Origin: Acidobacteriota bacterium
GTDB lineage: Bacteria; Acidobacteriota; Terriglobia; Bryobacterales; Bryobacteraceae
DNA: 64,000 bases
Reading direction: 5' to 3'
Assembly (NCBI GenBank): GCA_016213775.1
Contig: JACQZR010000189.1
Span: 1-64,000 of the forward strand
The stretch's first letter is position 1; each line of letters opens with the position of its first letter. Positions 54,701 to 61,804 of the stretch are shown here, piece after piece. Made by a program: the position numbers and the translations under genes. The notes beneath the pieces are model-generated. The model worked only from the letters and a program-made list of their open reading frames with translations, did no database searches and was not told the origin of the DNA.

Positions 54701-55200
54701 AACTGGTTGACTCCGCCGGAAGGCCGCACCCCCGGCACCAGCATCGCCAACGCATAGGTGTTCCGCCCCAGCAACGGCAACTCTGTCACCTGCTTGCTCG
54801 ACACCACCTGTCCCACCGTCGCCGATTCGCTCTCCAGCACGATACTCTGCGCCTGCACTTCCACGCGATCGCTCACTTGCCCAACAGCCAACGCCAGATC
54901 CAACCGCGCTGCCTGATTCACCGACAGCTCTAAGCCATCCTGTTGCAGCGTCTGAAAACCCGCCTTTGTGACGCTCACGTTGTAGCGCCCCGGCAACAGC
55001 GCCGGTACAGTGTACAAGCCCTGCTCATTGGTCTCGACGGCAGTTTCCATATTGCTCGCCGTCGAGAGCACGCGTATCCTTGCTCCAGGAACAGCCGATC
55101 CCGTTTGATCGGTAATCCGCCCCGTGATCGAAGCGGTTTGCGCGAACGCGGAGGCTGCGCACAAAGCTGTCAATATCAGCACCCTGAATGTGGTCAACAT
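51763..55200 (-). CDS. TonB-dependent receptor, Oar-like (1145 aa)
   Basis: ATG 55200 gives a signal peptide (VLILTALCAASAFAQ), then a carboxypeptidase-regulatory-like domain (ITGRITDQTGSAVPGARIRV, LPGRYNVSVTKAGFQTLQ). The plug (VTELPLLGRNTYALAMLVPG, NEFLLDGAPNSAASQNQPVI) and a barrel of about 800 residues ending in Phe (FALKLLF) follow. It is the second large receptor in the window and not beside a sigma factor. The isomerase-like gene and the palindromic repeat lie downstream. Likely oligosaccharide or peptide uptake. Confidence 0.92.
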   Translation of the reverse strand: MLTTFRVLILTALCAASAFAQTASITGRITDQTGSAVPGARIRVLSTASNMETAVETNEQGLYTVPALLPGRYNVSVTKAGFQTLQQDGLELSVNQAARLDLALAVGQVSDRVEVQAQSIVLESESATVGQVVSSKQVTELPLLGRNTYALAMLVPGVRPSGGVNQLVVDQISTVSYAIGGQRASANEFLLDGAPNSAASQNQPVINANPDMVQEFKVETNSFAAEYGRASGGVFNVVTRSGSNAFHGSLYEFLRNDKLNANDFFANSKGQKPPPFKFNQFGGTLGGPVLIPKLYNGRNKTFFFVSVESVRFVQGITFLGTTPRTTELTGDFSGMRNAGGALITIYDPLTTANGVRQPFAGNVIPAGRIDPVARNVSKYFPAANAAPTNANTGVNNYARVDGNRVNKDSVSYRGDHYFNDKNRVFARYSADDSPFVRAAPYGRDNPGSPGTGPQTFGRRNAVVEDTHTFTPTLLGTFRYSVTRLSNTRTAFSEPFDISTLGFPREFGPQLVPRAFPNFTLTGYTTQSSIPNIITGGTLGSTDIILLGNTSHSAQATMSKSMAKHTLKAGFDYRAIQLNTLQTGANTPIFNFNQAFTQGPNGAQATATAGHSLASFLLGTVSGSTVNPVPALATTTKYYALFLQDSYRLTTRLTLNLGLRWEMETPRTDRFNQLTNFDFSARAPLNGVDARGVLTFVGVGGLPRTNTIVDGNNFAPRFGFAWQVTPKTVIRGGTGLFFSSITGIGTGSTAFGISGFQAQTTMVTSLDGLTPLNFLRNPYPAGLVAPTGSSLGAATLLGQAVTFTNRGNVTPYSVQWNFDIQRELPGRVLFEVGYAGSHGLKFPQNQTLNQIPESALALKDDLRTQVANPFFGQITSGILAQRTVSKAQLLRPYPQFDAVTSANATWSSSIYHALTAKAERRYSSGLTVLGSYTYSKSMDYGIGAFAGEVLGGAGFQNNHNLRGERAPSTLDQTHRFIFNTVYEVPLFKGRKDFVGKAFGGWETGLIVLGYTGAPLGINSANNGTFSQGGGQRPNWTGVSAKLDNPTVQRWFDIAQFTTAPAYTFGNSARTYSGLRTGPARNVDLSALKNTRLTERVNLQFRAEFFNLFNTPRFDPPNIAQGNPSFGVVSAMANQSRVVQFALKLLF

Positions 55201-55272
55201 GGTGACGGTAATCTTATTAGCGCCACCAGCCATTGTCAAACCGGCCCGTCACTCGCTATCCTGCTTGCTGCC

Positions 55273-56223
55273 ATGCACGCCATCCAACACCGCGACATCC
55301 ACACCAACGGCATCCGCATGCACATCGCCGAAGCAGGTTCCGGCCCTCTCGTCATACTCTGCCACGGCTTCCCGGAATCCTGGTATGCGTGGCGTCACCA
55401 ACTCGCCGCTCTCGCCGAAGCCGGCTTCCACGCCGTCGCCCCCGACATGCGCGGTTATGGCCAAACGGAACAACCAGCCGCGGTCGAGGCCTACGACATC
55501 TTCCAGCTCACCGGCGACATCGCCGGTCTGGCGCACGCTCTGCACGCGGACCGCGCCGCCATCGCCGGCCACGATTGGGGAGCCGTAGTGGCGGCACACT
55601 GCGCTCTCTTCCGCGCCGACCTCTTTCACTCCCTCGCGCTCGTAAGCGTTCCCTATCAACCGCGCCGCGCCGTCAATCAAACCACCTGGGAACAGCAAAC
55701 CTACCCTGGCAAAGTCTTCTACCAGGCAATCTTCCGCTCCCCACAAAGTGAGCCCTACTTTATGTCCGATATTCGTGGTCGTCTGCTCGCCGGCCTGTAT
55801 ACCCTCTCCGGAGACGCCGCCCCCGACGACCGCTGGAACCCCGTAATCGACCCCGCTTCTCCCCCGCGCCACGTCACTCCCAAAATGCCGCCGTGGCTCA
55901 GTGAAGACGACCTCTCCTATCTCACCACCGAATACACCCACGCCGGCTTTACCGGAGGTCTCAACTACTACCGCAACATGGACCGCAACTGGACCCTCAC
56001 GCCATTCCTGGACCGCGCCAAAATCGTCCAGCCATCACTGTTTATCGCCGGCGGCCGCGACCCCGTCCTGACCTTCCTCCCCGAAGCCTATCGCGATCTG
56101 GCCATCAACATTCCAAACCTCAAAGCCAACATCCTGATCCCTGACGCGGGCCACTGGACCCAACAGGAACGCCCCGCCGAAGTCAACCACCACCTGGTCT
56201 CTTTTCTCCAATCTCAGTTGTAG
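55273..56223 (+). CDS. Alpha/beta hydrolase, epoxide-hydrolase-like (316 aa)
   Basis: The oxyanion segment HGFPESWYAW (31-40), a nucleophile Asp101 in GHDWGA, Asp263 in GGRDPV and His294 in DAGHWTQQE make the Asp-Asp-His triad of soluble epoxide hydrolases. The cap domain (135-240) supplies tyrosines such as those of NYYRNMDRNW. A role in epoxide detoxification or carbon use is likely. It is cytoplasmic, has no signal peptide, and is divergent from the TonB receptor. Confidence 0.9.
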   Translation: MHAIQHRDIHTNGIRMHIAEAGSGPLVILCHGFPESWYAWRHQLAALAEAGFHAVAPDMRGYGQTEQPAAVEAYDIFQLTGDIAGLAHALHADRAAIAGHDWGAVVAAHCALFRADLFHSLALVSVPYQPRRAVNQTTWEQQTYPGKVFYQAIFRSPQSEPYFMSDIRGRLLAGLYTLSGDAAPDDRWNPVIDPASPPRHVTPKMPPWLSEDDLSYLTTEYTHAGFTGGLNYYRNMDRNWTLTPFLDRAKIVQPSLFIAGGRDPVLTFLPEAYRDLAINIPNLKANILIPDAGHWTQQERPAEVNHHLVSFLQSQL

Positions 56224-56232
56224 GCGCGTCAG

Positions 56233-57873
56233 CTACAACTCGCCGCGTCGCGCCGCCTCAATCATGTACCCGCTCGCACGATACGCCAGTGCCTGAATGG
56301 TCGCCGTCGGCTGCTGGCGCGCCGATGTCACAAAATTGCTCCCATCCACCAGGAACAGATTCTTGACGTCGTGCGACTGGCTGAAGGCATTCACCACCGA
56401 AGTCCTTGCATCGTGCCCCATGCGGCATGTCCCCATCAAATGCACCGACATCCCGGGCTTCTCGTTCAACTTGCCCCACACCTTCTTCGCACCCGCCGCT
56501 TCCAGAATTTCGATCTGCTTCTGCCAAAGCCACTTCGCACACTTCACATCATCCGCATGGTAATCGAACGTGATCCGCGCCGCGGGCAGTCCCCACGCGT
56601 CCTTCACCGCCGGATCGAGCGTCACATTGTTTCGCTCCATCGGCAGCGACGGCGAATGCCCCACAATCATCATCGTCCGTGGAAAGTACCACGCCAAAGC
56701 CTTCTTGAACTCCGCACCCCAGCGAGGCACGTCCGGCGGCAACCCGCCCAATCCAAAACTCGCCGGAAACGAACCGAACCGCGCGTCCATCGCGCCGCCA
56801 CCGTAAAACCCCCGTTTCGGATCGCAATCATAATAATCCTGCAACACCCGCGTCGCGCGAATGCCCTTATAGTCGTTCAGCGGATGCTCAAACACACACT
56901 GCACGCCGGCCGAGTTGTCCCACATGAGACACTTGCCCAACATGCCGCTCGAATTCGCCAACCCGTGCGGAAACCGGTTGGTCTTGGACATCAGCAACAG
57001 GCGCGGCGTCTCCACACCATTTGCGCAGACCACCACAGCCTTCGCCCGCTGTAACACCTCACGCCGCCGCGCATCAAAGTACACCACGCCTGTCACGCGC
57101 CCATCGCGCGCCATCTGAATCCGCCGCGCGTAGCTATTCGGCCGCACCTCGCAGCGCCCAGTCTTCTCCGCCATCGGAATCACCGTCGCCAGCGTCGACG
57201 ACTTTGCCCGCATCTCGCATCCGAACCACTGACAGTATCCGCAATGCGTGCACGCCCCACGCCCGTGATACGGCTGCGACAGAATCGCTACCGGCGCAGG
57301 ATACGGATGCAGCCCCAGCTTCCGCGCGCCTCGATCAAACAACACACCCGAGGACTTCACCGGCATCGGCGGCAGTGGATACGGTCCCGACCGCGGAGAA
57401 TCAAACGGGTTCGCCCCCGCCAATCCGGACACGCCCATATCGCGCTCGGCCTTCGCATAGTGCGGTTCCAGATCGGCATACCGCAGCGGCCAGTCTGCAA
57501 ACGCAGTACCCGGTATTGCCCCCCACGACGACCGTTCGACAAAATCGCTTTCATGAAACCGCCAGTAATTGGCGGCGAAGTGTACCGTGCCGCCACCCAC
57601 CTGCCGGCCATACGCGATCGCCTTGAAGTTCACCGCCGGCTCGTTCTCGCTGCGGCGGAACGTCACCGGCTGCTGCTTCTGATCGTTGGTTAGACCCTGG
57701 TGCCGCACATAGTGGATCTCATCGTGCGTGAAATCCTTCTCGCGCAGATACGGTCCCTGTTCCAGCACCACAACGCGAAACCCGGCCGCGGAAAGCTCCT
57801 TCGCGACAACGCCCCCTGCCGCGCCCGCGCCCACCACCACGAAGTCGACAACCTCCGACGGCCGGTACTTCAC
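56233..57873 (-). CDS. GMC-family FAD oxidoreductase (546 aa)
   Basis: VDFVVVGAGAAGGVVAKELS (dinucleotide motif at 15-21) opens the protein. ACTHCGYCQWFGCEMRAKS is the Cys motif of the gluconate-dehydrogenase-like branch. The C-terminal SVHLMGTCRMGHDARTSVVN and LFLVDGSNFVTSARQQPTAT contain the catalytic His and Asn. It oxidises an alcohol or sugar, passing electrons to a quinone or cytochrome. The start overlaps the stop of the small-subunit gene by 4 bp (ATGA). This is the reverse gene order to the pair at 6668-8818. Confidence 0.9.
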   Translation of the reverse strand: MKYRPSEVVDFVVVGAGAAGGVVAKELSAAGFRVVVLEQGPYLREKDFTHDEIHYVRHQGLTNDQKQQPVTFRRSENEPAVNFKAIAYGRQVGGGTVHFAANYWRFHESDFVERSSWGAIPGTAFADWPLRYADLEPHYAKAERDMGVSGLAGANPFDSPRSGPYPLPPMPVKSSGVLFDRGARKLGLHPYPAPVAILSQPYHGRGACTHCGYCQWFGCEMRAKSSTLATVIPMAEKTGRCEVRPNSYARRIQMARDGRVTGVVYFDARRREVLQRAKAVVVCANGVETPRLLLMSKTNRFPHGLANSSGMLGKCLMWDNSAGVQCVFEHPLNDYKGIRATRVLQDYYDCDPKRGFYGGGAMDARFGSFPASFGLGGLPPDVPRWGAEFKKALAWYFPRTMMIVGHSPSLPMERNNVTLDPAVKDAWGLPAARITFDYHADDVKCAKWLWQKQIEILEAAGAKKVWGKLNEKPGMSVHLMGTCRMGHDARTSVVNAFSQSHDVKNLFLVDGSNFVTSARQQPTATIQALAYRASGYMIEAARRGEL

Positions 57874-58415
57874 CGCGTACCCTCGGCATCGTAGTAACCG
57901 AAAGGTGGCTCAAAGATCATCTTGTCTTCTACGCCGATGTGCGTCCACCCCACCTTGCCGCGATTGCCGCCATAGCTCGGCGGTCCGCTGAATCCAAGGA
58001 TCGTGTGCGTGCGCAACGCCTCAAAGAAAGGTGTTGTTTCGATACCCTGCAACAGCGCCACTGCCTGTTCGGACGCAAGCCCCGCAATCGACGCCGACAA
58101 TGGAAACGCCGCCCGCCGCCGCTGCTGCAAGTCGGCCAGGCCCGCGCGATACACCTCGCGCTGCCCTCGATCCCACGAGGCCAAAGCCCGGTCAATAAAG
58201 TACACCGCCCCAGCCTCTTTCGCCCCGGGCGTGTCATCGGAAGGAATGATTTGCGAAACCAGCGCTTCTATCTCAGAAGCATCCGCTGCGGAAAGGTACT
58301 CCAGCTTCGTGCCACCGGCCGCCGCATCATGCGCGTGTTGCCACGCCGCCGCCAACTCCTCGGCACTCGCCAGCCCCATCAAACCCAACGCCAGATCCCG
58401 TCGTGAAATCGACAT
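57870..58415 (-). CDS. Gluconate 2-dehydrogenase subunit 3 family protein (181 aa)
   Basis: A twin-arginine-like N-terminus (MSISRRDLALGLMGLASAEE) carries the pair across the membrane. LSAADASEIEALVSQIIPSD is the conserved core and PPSYGGNRGKVGWTHIGVED the characteristic C-terminal block. It is the upstream partner of the GMC gene and overlaps it. A -10-like CATAAT lies 6 nt before the ATG. It matches the short gene at 8297 in role but is more complete at the C-terminus. Confidence 0.88.
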   Translation of the reverse strand: MSISRRDLALGLMGLASAEELAAAWQHAHDAAAGGTKLEYLSAADASEIEALVSQIIPSDDTPGAKEAGAVYFIDRALASWDRGQREVYRAGLADLQQRRRAAFPLSASIAGLASEQAVALLQGIETTPFFEALRTHTILGFSGPPSYGGNRGKVGWTHIGVEDKMIFEPPFGYYDAEGTR

Positions 58416-58432
58416 GGGATCATTATGGCAGG

Positions 58433-58636
58433 CTAATCCGTGTAGCTCTCCTCATTCGAACGCATGGCCAAGCCCGGAAGCAGCAGAAACACCGCGCCCA
58501 GGATCTCCCGCATCGTGATCTGCTTGTTGTCGGCTGGATCGATGAGGGCGACGCTGAGCAAGATACCGACACCTAAAGCGACCGAGAAACAACACGCGAT
58601 GGGACTAACTCTAAGAAGTTCTAGTACTCTGTTCAT
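58433..58636 (-). CDS. Small membrane protein (67 aa)
   Basis: ATG 58636 follows a clear GGAGG. Two hydrophobic segments are visible (IACCFSVALGVGILLSVALI and ILGAVFLLLPGLA) joined by DPADNKQITMRE. No family is recognised. It sits just upstream of the GMC operon on the same strand and could be co-transcribed. Confidence 0.55.
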   Translation of the reverse strand: MNRVLELLRVSPIACCFSVALGVGILLSVALIDPADNKQITMREILGAVFLLLPGLAMRSNEESYTD

Positions 58637-58728
58637 CGAAGTCCTCCTGAATCCATTTTCATGGTACTCGGAGCTTTTTGGGATCAAGGAAAAACCCTTG
58701 TTCGCCCACGGAAATCACCTTAAGTGTT

Positions 58729-59049
58729 TCAGTACCGTTTCATACGGCTGCGGATCCGCTTCGCCAGTTTCTCAATCTCTTCGGTCTTCTTCACCAACCC
58801 CATGCTCAACACGTGCCGGTCGTTCTTCTCCAATTCCGCCTTCAGATCCTCCGACATCTTCACCAGATCCGCCGCGTCTTTCAGATTCTGTTTGTGGTCC
58901 GCCTTCAGAATCTCCTCTGTTTGCGACCGCCCGTCCGGCAGCCGTACCGGTTCGTCCTTCTTCTGTCCCTGCCCGGACAGAAAGGCCATCCCTGCCAATA
59001 GCAAACCCACGCTCACGATGCGGAAAACAGGACTCATAAAAGCTCGCAT
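58729..59049 (-). CDS. Small secreted helical protein (106 aa)
   Basis: Start at ATG 59049, with AAGGA about 10 nt before; 59058 or an earlier ATG is possible. A signal peptide or anchor (FRIVSVGLLLAGMAFLSG) precedes a long charged helical region (KKDEPVRLPDGRSQTEEILK, DLVKMSEDLKAELEKNDRHV) ending in a basic tail. It may be coiled-coil. No function assigned. It is divergent from homoserine dehydrogenase, 18 nt apart, so promoters overlap. Confidence 0.5.
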   Translation of the reverse strand: MRAFMSPVFRIVSVGLLLAGMAFLSGQGQKKDEPVRLPDGRSQTEEILKADHKQNLKDAADLVKMSEDLKAELEKNDRHVLSMGLVKKTEEIEKLAKRIRSRMKRY

Positions 59050-59067
59050 TGTTATCATATCCTTTAC

Positions 59068-60372
59068 ATGCAACAAGTGAATGTCGGTATCGTCGGGTTG
59101 GGCAATGTCGGAATGGGGACGCTCACCATCCTGGCGGAAAACGCCGCTGAAATCTCAGCCAAACTTGGCTTCCAACTACAAGTGACGGCCGTGTGCAGCC
59201 GTTCGGTAGCAGAAAAAACGCTTCCCCCTGGACTCGAAACCGTCCTCCGCACCGCCGACTGGCACGATGTGGTCAACGATCCCAACATCCACATCGTAGC
59301 CGAGCTCGTCGGCGGCACCAGTATTGCCAAGGAGATGATCGATGCAGCCATCGCCGCGGGCAAGTCCGTCGTCACGGCCAACAAGGAATTGATGGCGTTA
59401 CAAGGCCCCGGCATCTGGGATCGCGCCATCGCCAGCGGCATCAACCTCGCCATGGAAGCCAGCGTCGCCGGGGGGATTCCGATTCACGCCGTGCTGCGCG
59501 AAGGCATCAGCGGCGACCGCGTCGTCGCCCTCCAAGGCATCCTCAACGGCACCAGTAACTACATCCTCACCGAGATCGAAAAGCACGGTACCGATTTTGC
59601 CGTAGTCCTTGCGGAGGCGCAGCGACTCGGTTACGCGGAGGCCGATCCTTCCGCCGACATCGACGGCTACGACGCGCGATCGAAACTCGCTATTCTCGCA
59701 GCGCTCGCCTTCGGCCTTCAGGTGGTCCCGTCCGACATCCACACCGAAGGCATCCGTCGCATCGGCCCGATTGATTTCCAGTACGCTCATCGCCTCGGCC
59801 ACACCATCAGACTGGTTTGCGCGGCACGCCGCACGCAGGACGGCGTCTTCCTCTCCGTCCGGCCGGCGCTCATCGCGCAGTCCACCATCCTCGCCAGCGT
59901 CCAGGGAGCCTACAACGCCATCTGGGTGCGCGGGCAGTACGGCCAGGACACGTTCTATTACGGACGCGGAGCCGGCCCCAACCCCACTGGTGTCGCCGTG
60001 GTCAGCGACCTGATGCGTGTCGCCCGCGAGATCCGGTCGGGAAGTCCCCAGCGTGTGTCGCCCTTCGCCCACGAGCGCCTCGCCACCAACCGCCCGCTGC
60101 CCATCGAACTGCAAAAGAGCGCCTACTACCTGCGCTTCCGTGTGCAGGATCGCCCCGGAATCATCGCCGCCCTCGCCAGCATTCTCGCCGAAAAGCACGT
60201 CAGCCTCGACGCCGTTCTGCAGTTGCCCACCGAGGACAAACACAACCTGCCCTTCGTCATCACCATCGAACCCTGTGAAGAGAAGGCCGTCGCCGAAGCC
60301 GTCGCCAAGATGGCTACACTGGATTTTATGGTGGAGCCGCCGCTCGCTCTGCCAATGGAGAGACCGCTATGA
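59068..60372 (+). CDS. hom: Homoserine dehydrogenase with ACT domain (434 aa)
   Basis: Reduces aspartate semialdehyde to homoserine with NAD(P)H in threonine/methionine biosynthesis. NVGIVGLGNVGMGTLTILAE is the Rossmann motif (GxGxxG at 10-15), TANKELMA the cofactor contact, EASVAGGIPIHAVLREG and GILNGTSNYILTEI the catalytic block, and LGYAEADPSADIDGYDARSK the substrate site. A C-terminal ACT regulatory domain (about 350-430, RFRVQDRPGIIAALASILAE) allows amino-acid feedback. The stop overlaps the next start (ATGA). Confidence 0.95.
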   Translation: MQQVNVGIVGLGNVGMGTLTILAENAAEISAKLGFQLQVTAVCSRSVAEKTLPPGLETVLRTADWHDVVNDPNIHIVAELVGGTSIAKEMIDAAIAAGKSVVTANKELMALQGPGIWDRAIASGINLAMEASVAGGIPIHAVLREGISGDRVVALQGILNGTSNYILTEIEKHGTDFAVVLAEAQRLGYAEADPSADIDGYDARSKLAILAALAFGLQVVPSDIHTEGIRRIGPIDFQYAHRLGHTIRLVCAARRTQDGVFLSVRPALIAQSTILASVQGAYNAIWVRGQYGQDTFYYGRGAGPNPTGVAVVSDLMRVAREIRSGSPQRVSPFAHERLATNRPLPIELQKSAYYLRFRVQDRPGIIAALASILAEKHVSLDAVLQLPTEDKHNLPFVITIEPCEEKAVAEAVAKMATLDFMVEPPLALPMERPL

Positions 60373-61019
60373 AGATGTCCGCCCTGCTCTTGATCCTTTC
60401 GTGCGCCGCCTGGTCACAGGTCGCCACCAACGCCAACACCGGTTATCGTACCGAGGAGGGGCGAGCCCGTCTCGCCAATACCCTCGCCGCCAGCGATCGC
60501 GACGGCCGCCAAAAGCCCGTCGAGCTCGTCGCAGCCATGCAGTTGAAGCCCGGCCAGACAGTCATCGACCTCGGCACCGGCGTCGGCTACATGCTGCCCC
60601 ATCTGGTGAAGGCCGTCGGACCCACTGGCAAGGTCATCGCCATGGACATCTTTCCTGACTTCCTCAAGAAAGCCCGCGAGGCTGCCGCCAAAGACCACCT
60701 CACCAACGTCGATTTCGTCCTCGGCACCGACCAGGACCCCAGGCTCCCCGCCGACTCCGCCGATGCCGTCCTCATCCTCGACGCCTACCACCACTTCGAC
60801 TATCCGGAGAAGTCCCTTGCAGGCATTGCCAAAGCCCTCCACCCCGGCGGCAGACTTTTCCTCGTCGACTTCTACAAGAGCGGCTTCCGCGACCCCGCCC
60901 ACATCCGCCTCGATCAGGCCGACGTCATCAAGGAAGTGGAAGCCAACGGCTTCACCTTCGAGCGCAAAATGGACCATCAGGAGAAGGTCCAGTACATCGC
61001 CGTCTTCCGCAAAAAGTAG
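60369..61019 (+). CDS. Class I SAM-dependent methyltransferase with signal peptide (216 aa)
   Basis: KPGQTVIDLGTGVGYMLPHL is the SAM motif I and GKVIAMDIFPDFLKKAREAA motif II; LILDAYHHFDYPEKSLAGIA and LHPGGRLFLVDFYKSG follow. The first 17 residues (MKMSALLLILSCAAWSQ) look like a signal peptide, unusual because SAM is cytoplasmic. Similar exported members occur in this lineage, and the substrate is unknown. It starts inside the hom stop (4-bp overlap), so it is translationally coupled to it. Confidence 0.8.
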   Translation: MKMSALLLILSCAAWSQVATNANTGYRTEEGRARLANTLAASDRDGRQKPVELVAAMQLKPGQTVIDLGTGVGYMLPHLVKAVGPTGKVIAMDIFPDFLKKAREAAAKDHLTNVDFVLGTDQDPRLPADSADAVLILDAYHHFDYPEKSLAGIAKALHPGGRLFLVDFYKSGFRDPAHIRLDQADVIKEVEANGFTFERKMDHQEKVQYIAVFRKK

Positions 61020-61038
61020 CGGCTTCAGTGGCCCGCGT

Positions 61039-61362
61039 TCAAGCCGTCTTGAGCCGCTTCGGCGGTCGCCCTGCGGGCACGAACTTGACCTCTAGCCGTT
61101 GCTTCAGCGCGTCCGCAATCCTCTGCAGCATGGTAAGGGAGTGCCCCTCGTAATCGGCATCCTCGAGCCTGGCAATCACGGGTTGTCTGGATCCGACGAG
61201 GTCCGCAAGCTGCCGCTGAGACAGGCCAGCCTTGGTCCGCGCGTCATAGATCATTTGGGCAACCTGCAGGTTGAAGCGCGCCTCCCCAATTCCGGCTTTG
61301 ACAGCGGCGCTTTCAGCGGTGACCTTCTCCAGAATCTTTAGGGCGTTCTTCGTTCTTCCCAT
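61039..61362 (-). CDS. XRE-type antitoxin (107 aa)
   Basis: A helix-turn-helix domain at about residues 35-90: MIYDARTKAGLSQRQLADLV, GSRQPVIARLEDADYEGHSL and LQRIADALKQRLEVKFVP. The ATG lies 2 nt after the toxin stop, so it is the second gene of a toxin-antitoxin operon. It probably binds the 8-bp repeats at 61762-61777. Confidence 0.86.
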   Translation of the reverse strand: MGRTKNALKILEKVTAESAAVKAGIGEARFNLQVAQMIYDARTKAGLSQRQLADLVGSRQPVIARLEDADYEGHSLTMLQRIADALKQRLEVKFVPAGRPPKRLKTA

Positions 61363-61364
61363 AA

Positions 61365-61748
61365 CTATGCTTCTTCCTCAGAATAGGTGTGGCGCTCCTG
61401 GTCCGCCTCGAACACTCTCTTCCGCCGGAGAGCGCGCTCGATATCAGACTCGGGCACCAGGTCTTCTTTCACCAAGGCGTGAGCCAGAACCGCCAGGCTC
61501 CTCCCGTAGAAGAAGTAGAGGATCCGATAATTCACACGCCCCTTTCGGATGCGCAACTCGTGGATCCCGTCCCTGAGAAAATCTGCCAGCGGCCTTCTCA
61601 GTTCGTGCCCCAATTCGCCGAGCCGTTCGATTGCGGCAATGCAAGTCTCGTAAGTCTTCAGGTTCGAGCAGCGAAGCTCCTTCAGCCAGTCGAGCACCGG
61701 AACCTCCTCCTCAGCTTCCTGGTAAAAGACAACCTCTACACGAGGCAT
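61365..61748 (-). CDS. RelE/HigB-like toxin, DUF891 type (127 aa)
   Basis: Motifs of Gp49-like mRNA interferases: EVVFYQEAEEEVPVLDWLKE, RRPLADFLRDGIHELRIRKG, RVNYRILYFFYGRSLAVLAH and ALVKEDLVPESDIERALRRK. It is intact, unlike the related locus at 15914. It precedes its antitoxin and starts after GGAGGTG. Confidence 0.88.
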   Translation of the reverse strand: MPRVEVVFYQEAEEEVPVLDWLKELRCSNLKTYETCIAAIERLGELGHELRRPLADFLRDGIHELRIRKGRVNYRILYFFYGRSLAVLAHALVKEDLVPESDIERALRRKRVFEADQERHTYSEEEA

Positions 61749-61755
61749 CCAGGCT

Positions 61756-61777
61756 CACCTCCACAATATCACAATAT
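61756..61777 (-). promoter_or_regulatory. Ribosome binding site and tandem 8-bp operator-like repeats of the toxin-antitoxin operon
   Basis: CACAATAT is repeated exactly at 61762-61769 and 61770-61777, continuing into the palindrome ACAATATTGT (61771-61780). On the minus strand GGAGGTG (61762-61756) lies 7 nt before ATG 61748. The arrangement suggests autoregulation by the antitoxin. Confidence 0.55.
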
Positions 61778-61804
61778 TGTTATCACCGGACAAGTAAGCG
61801 AACT

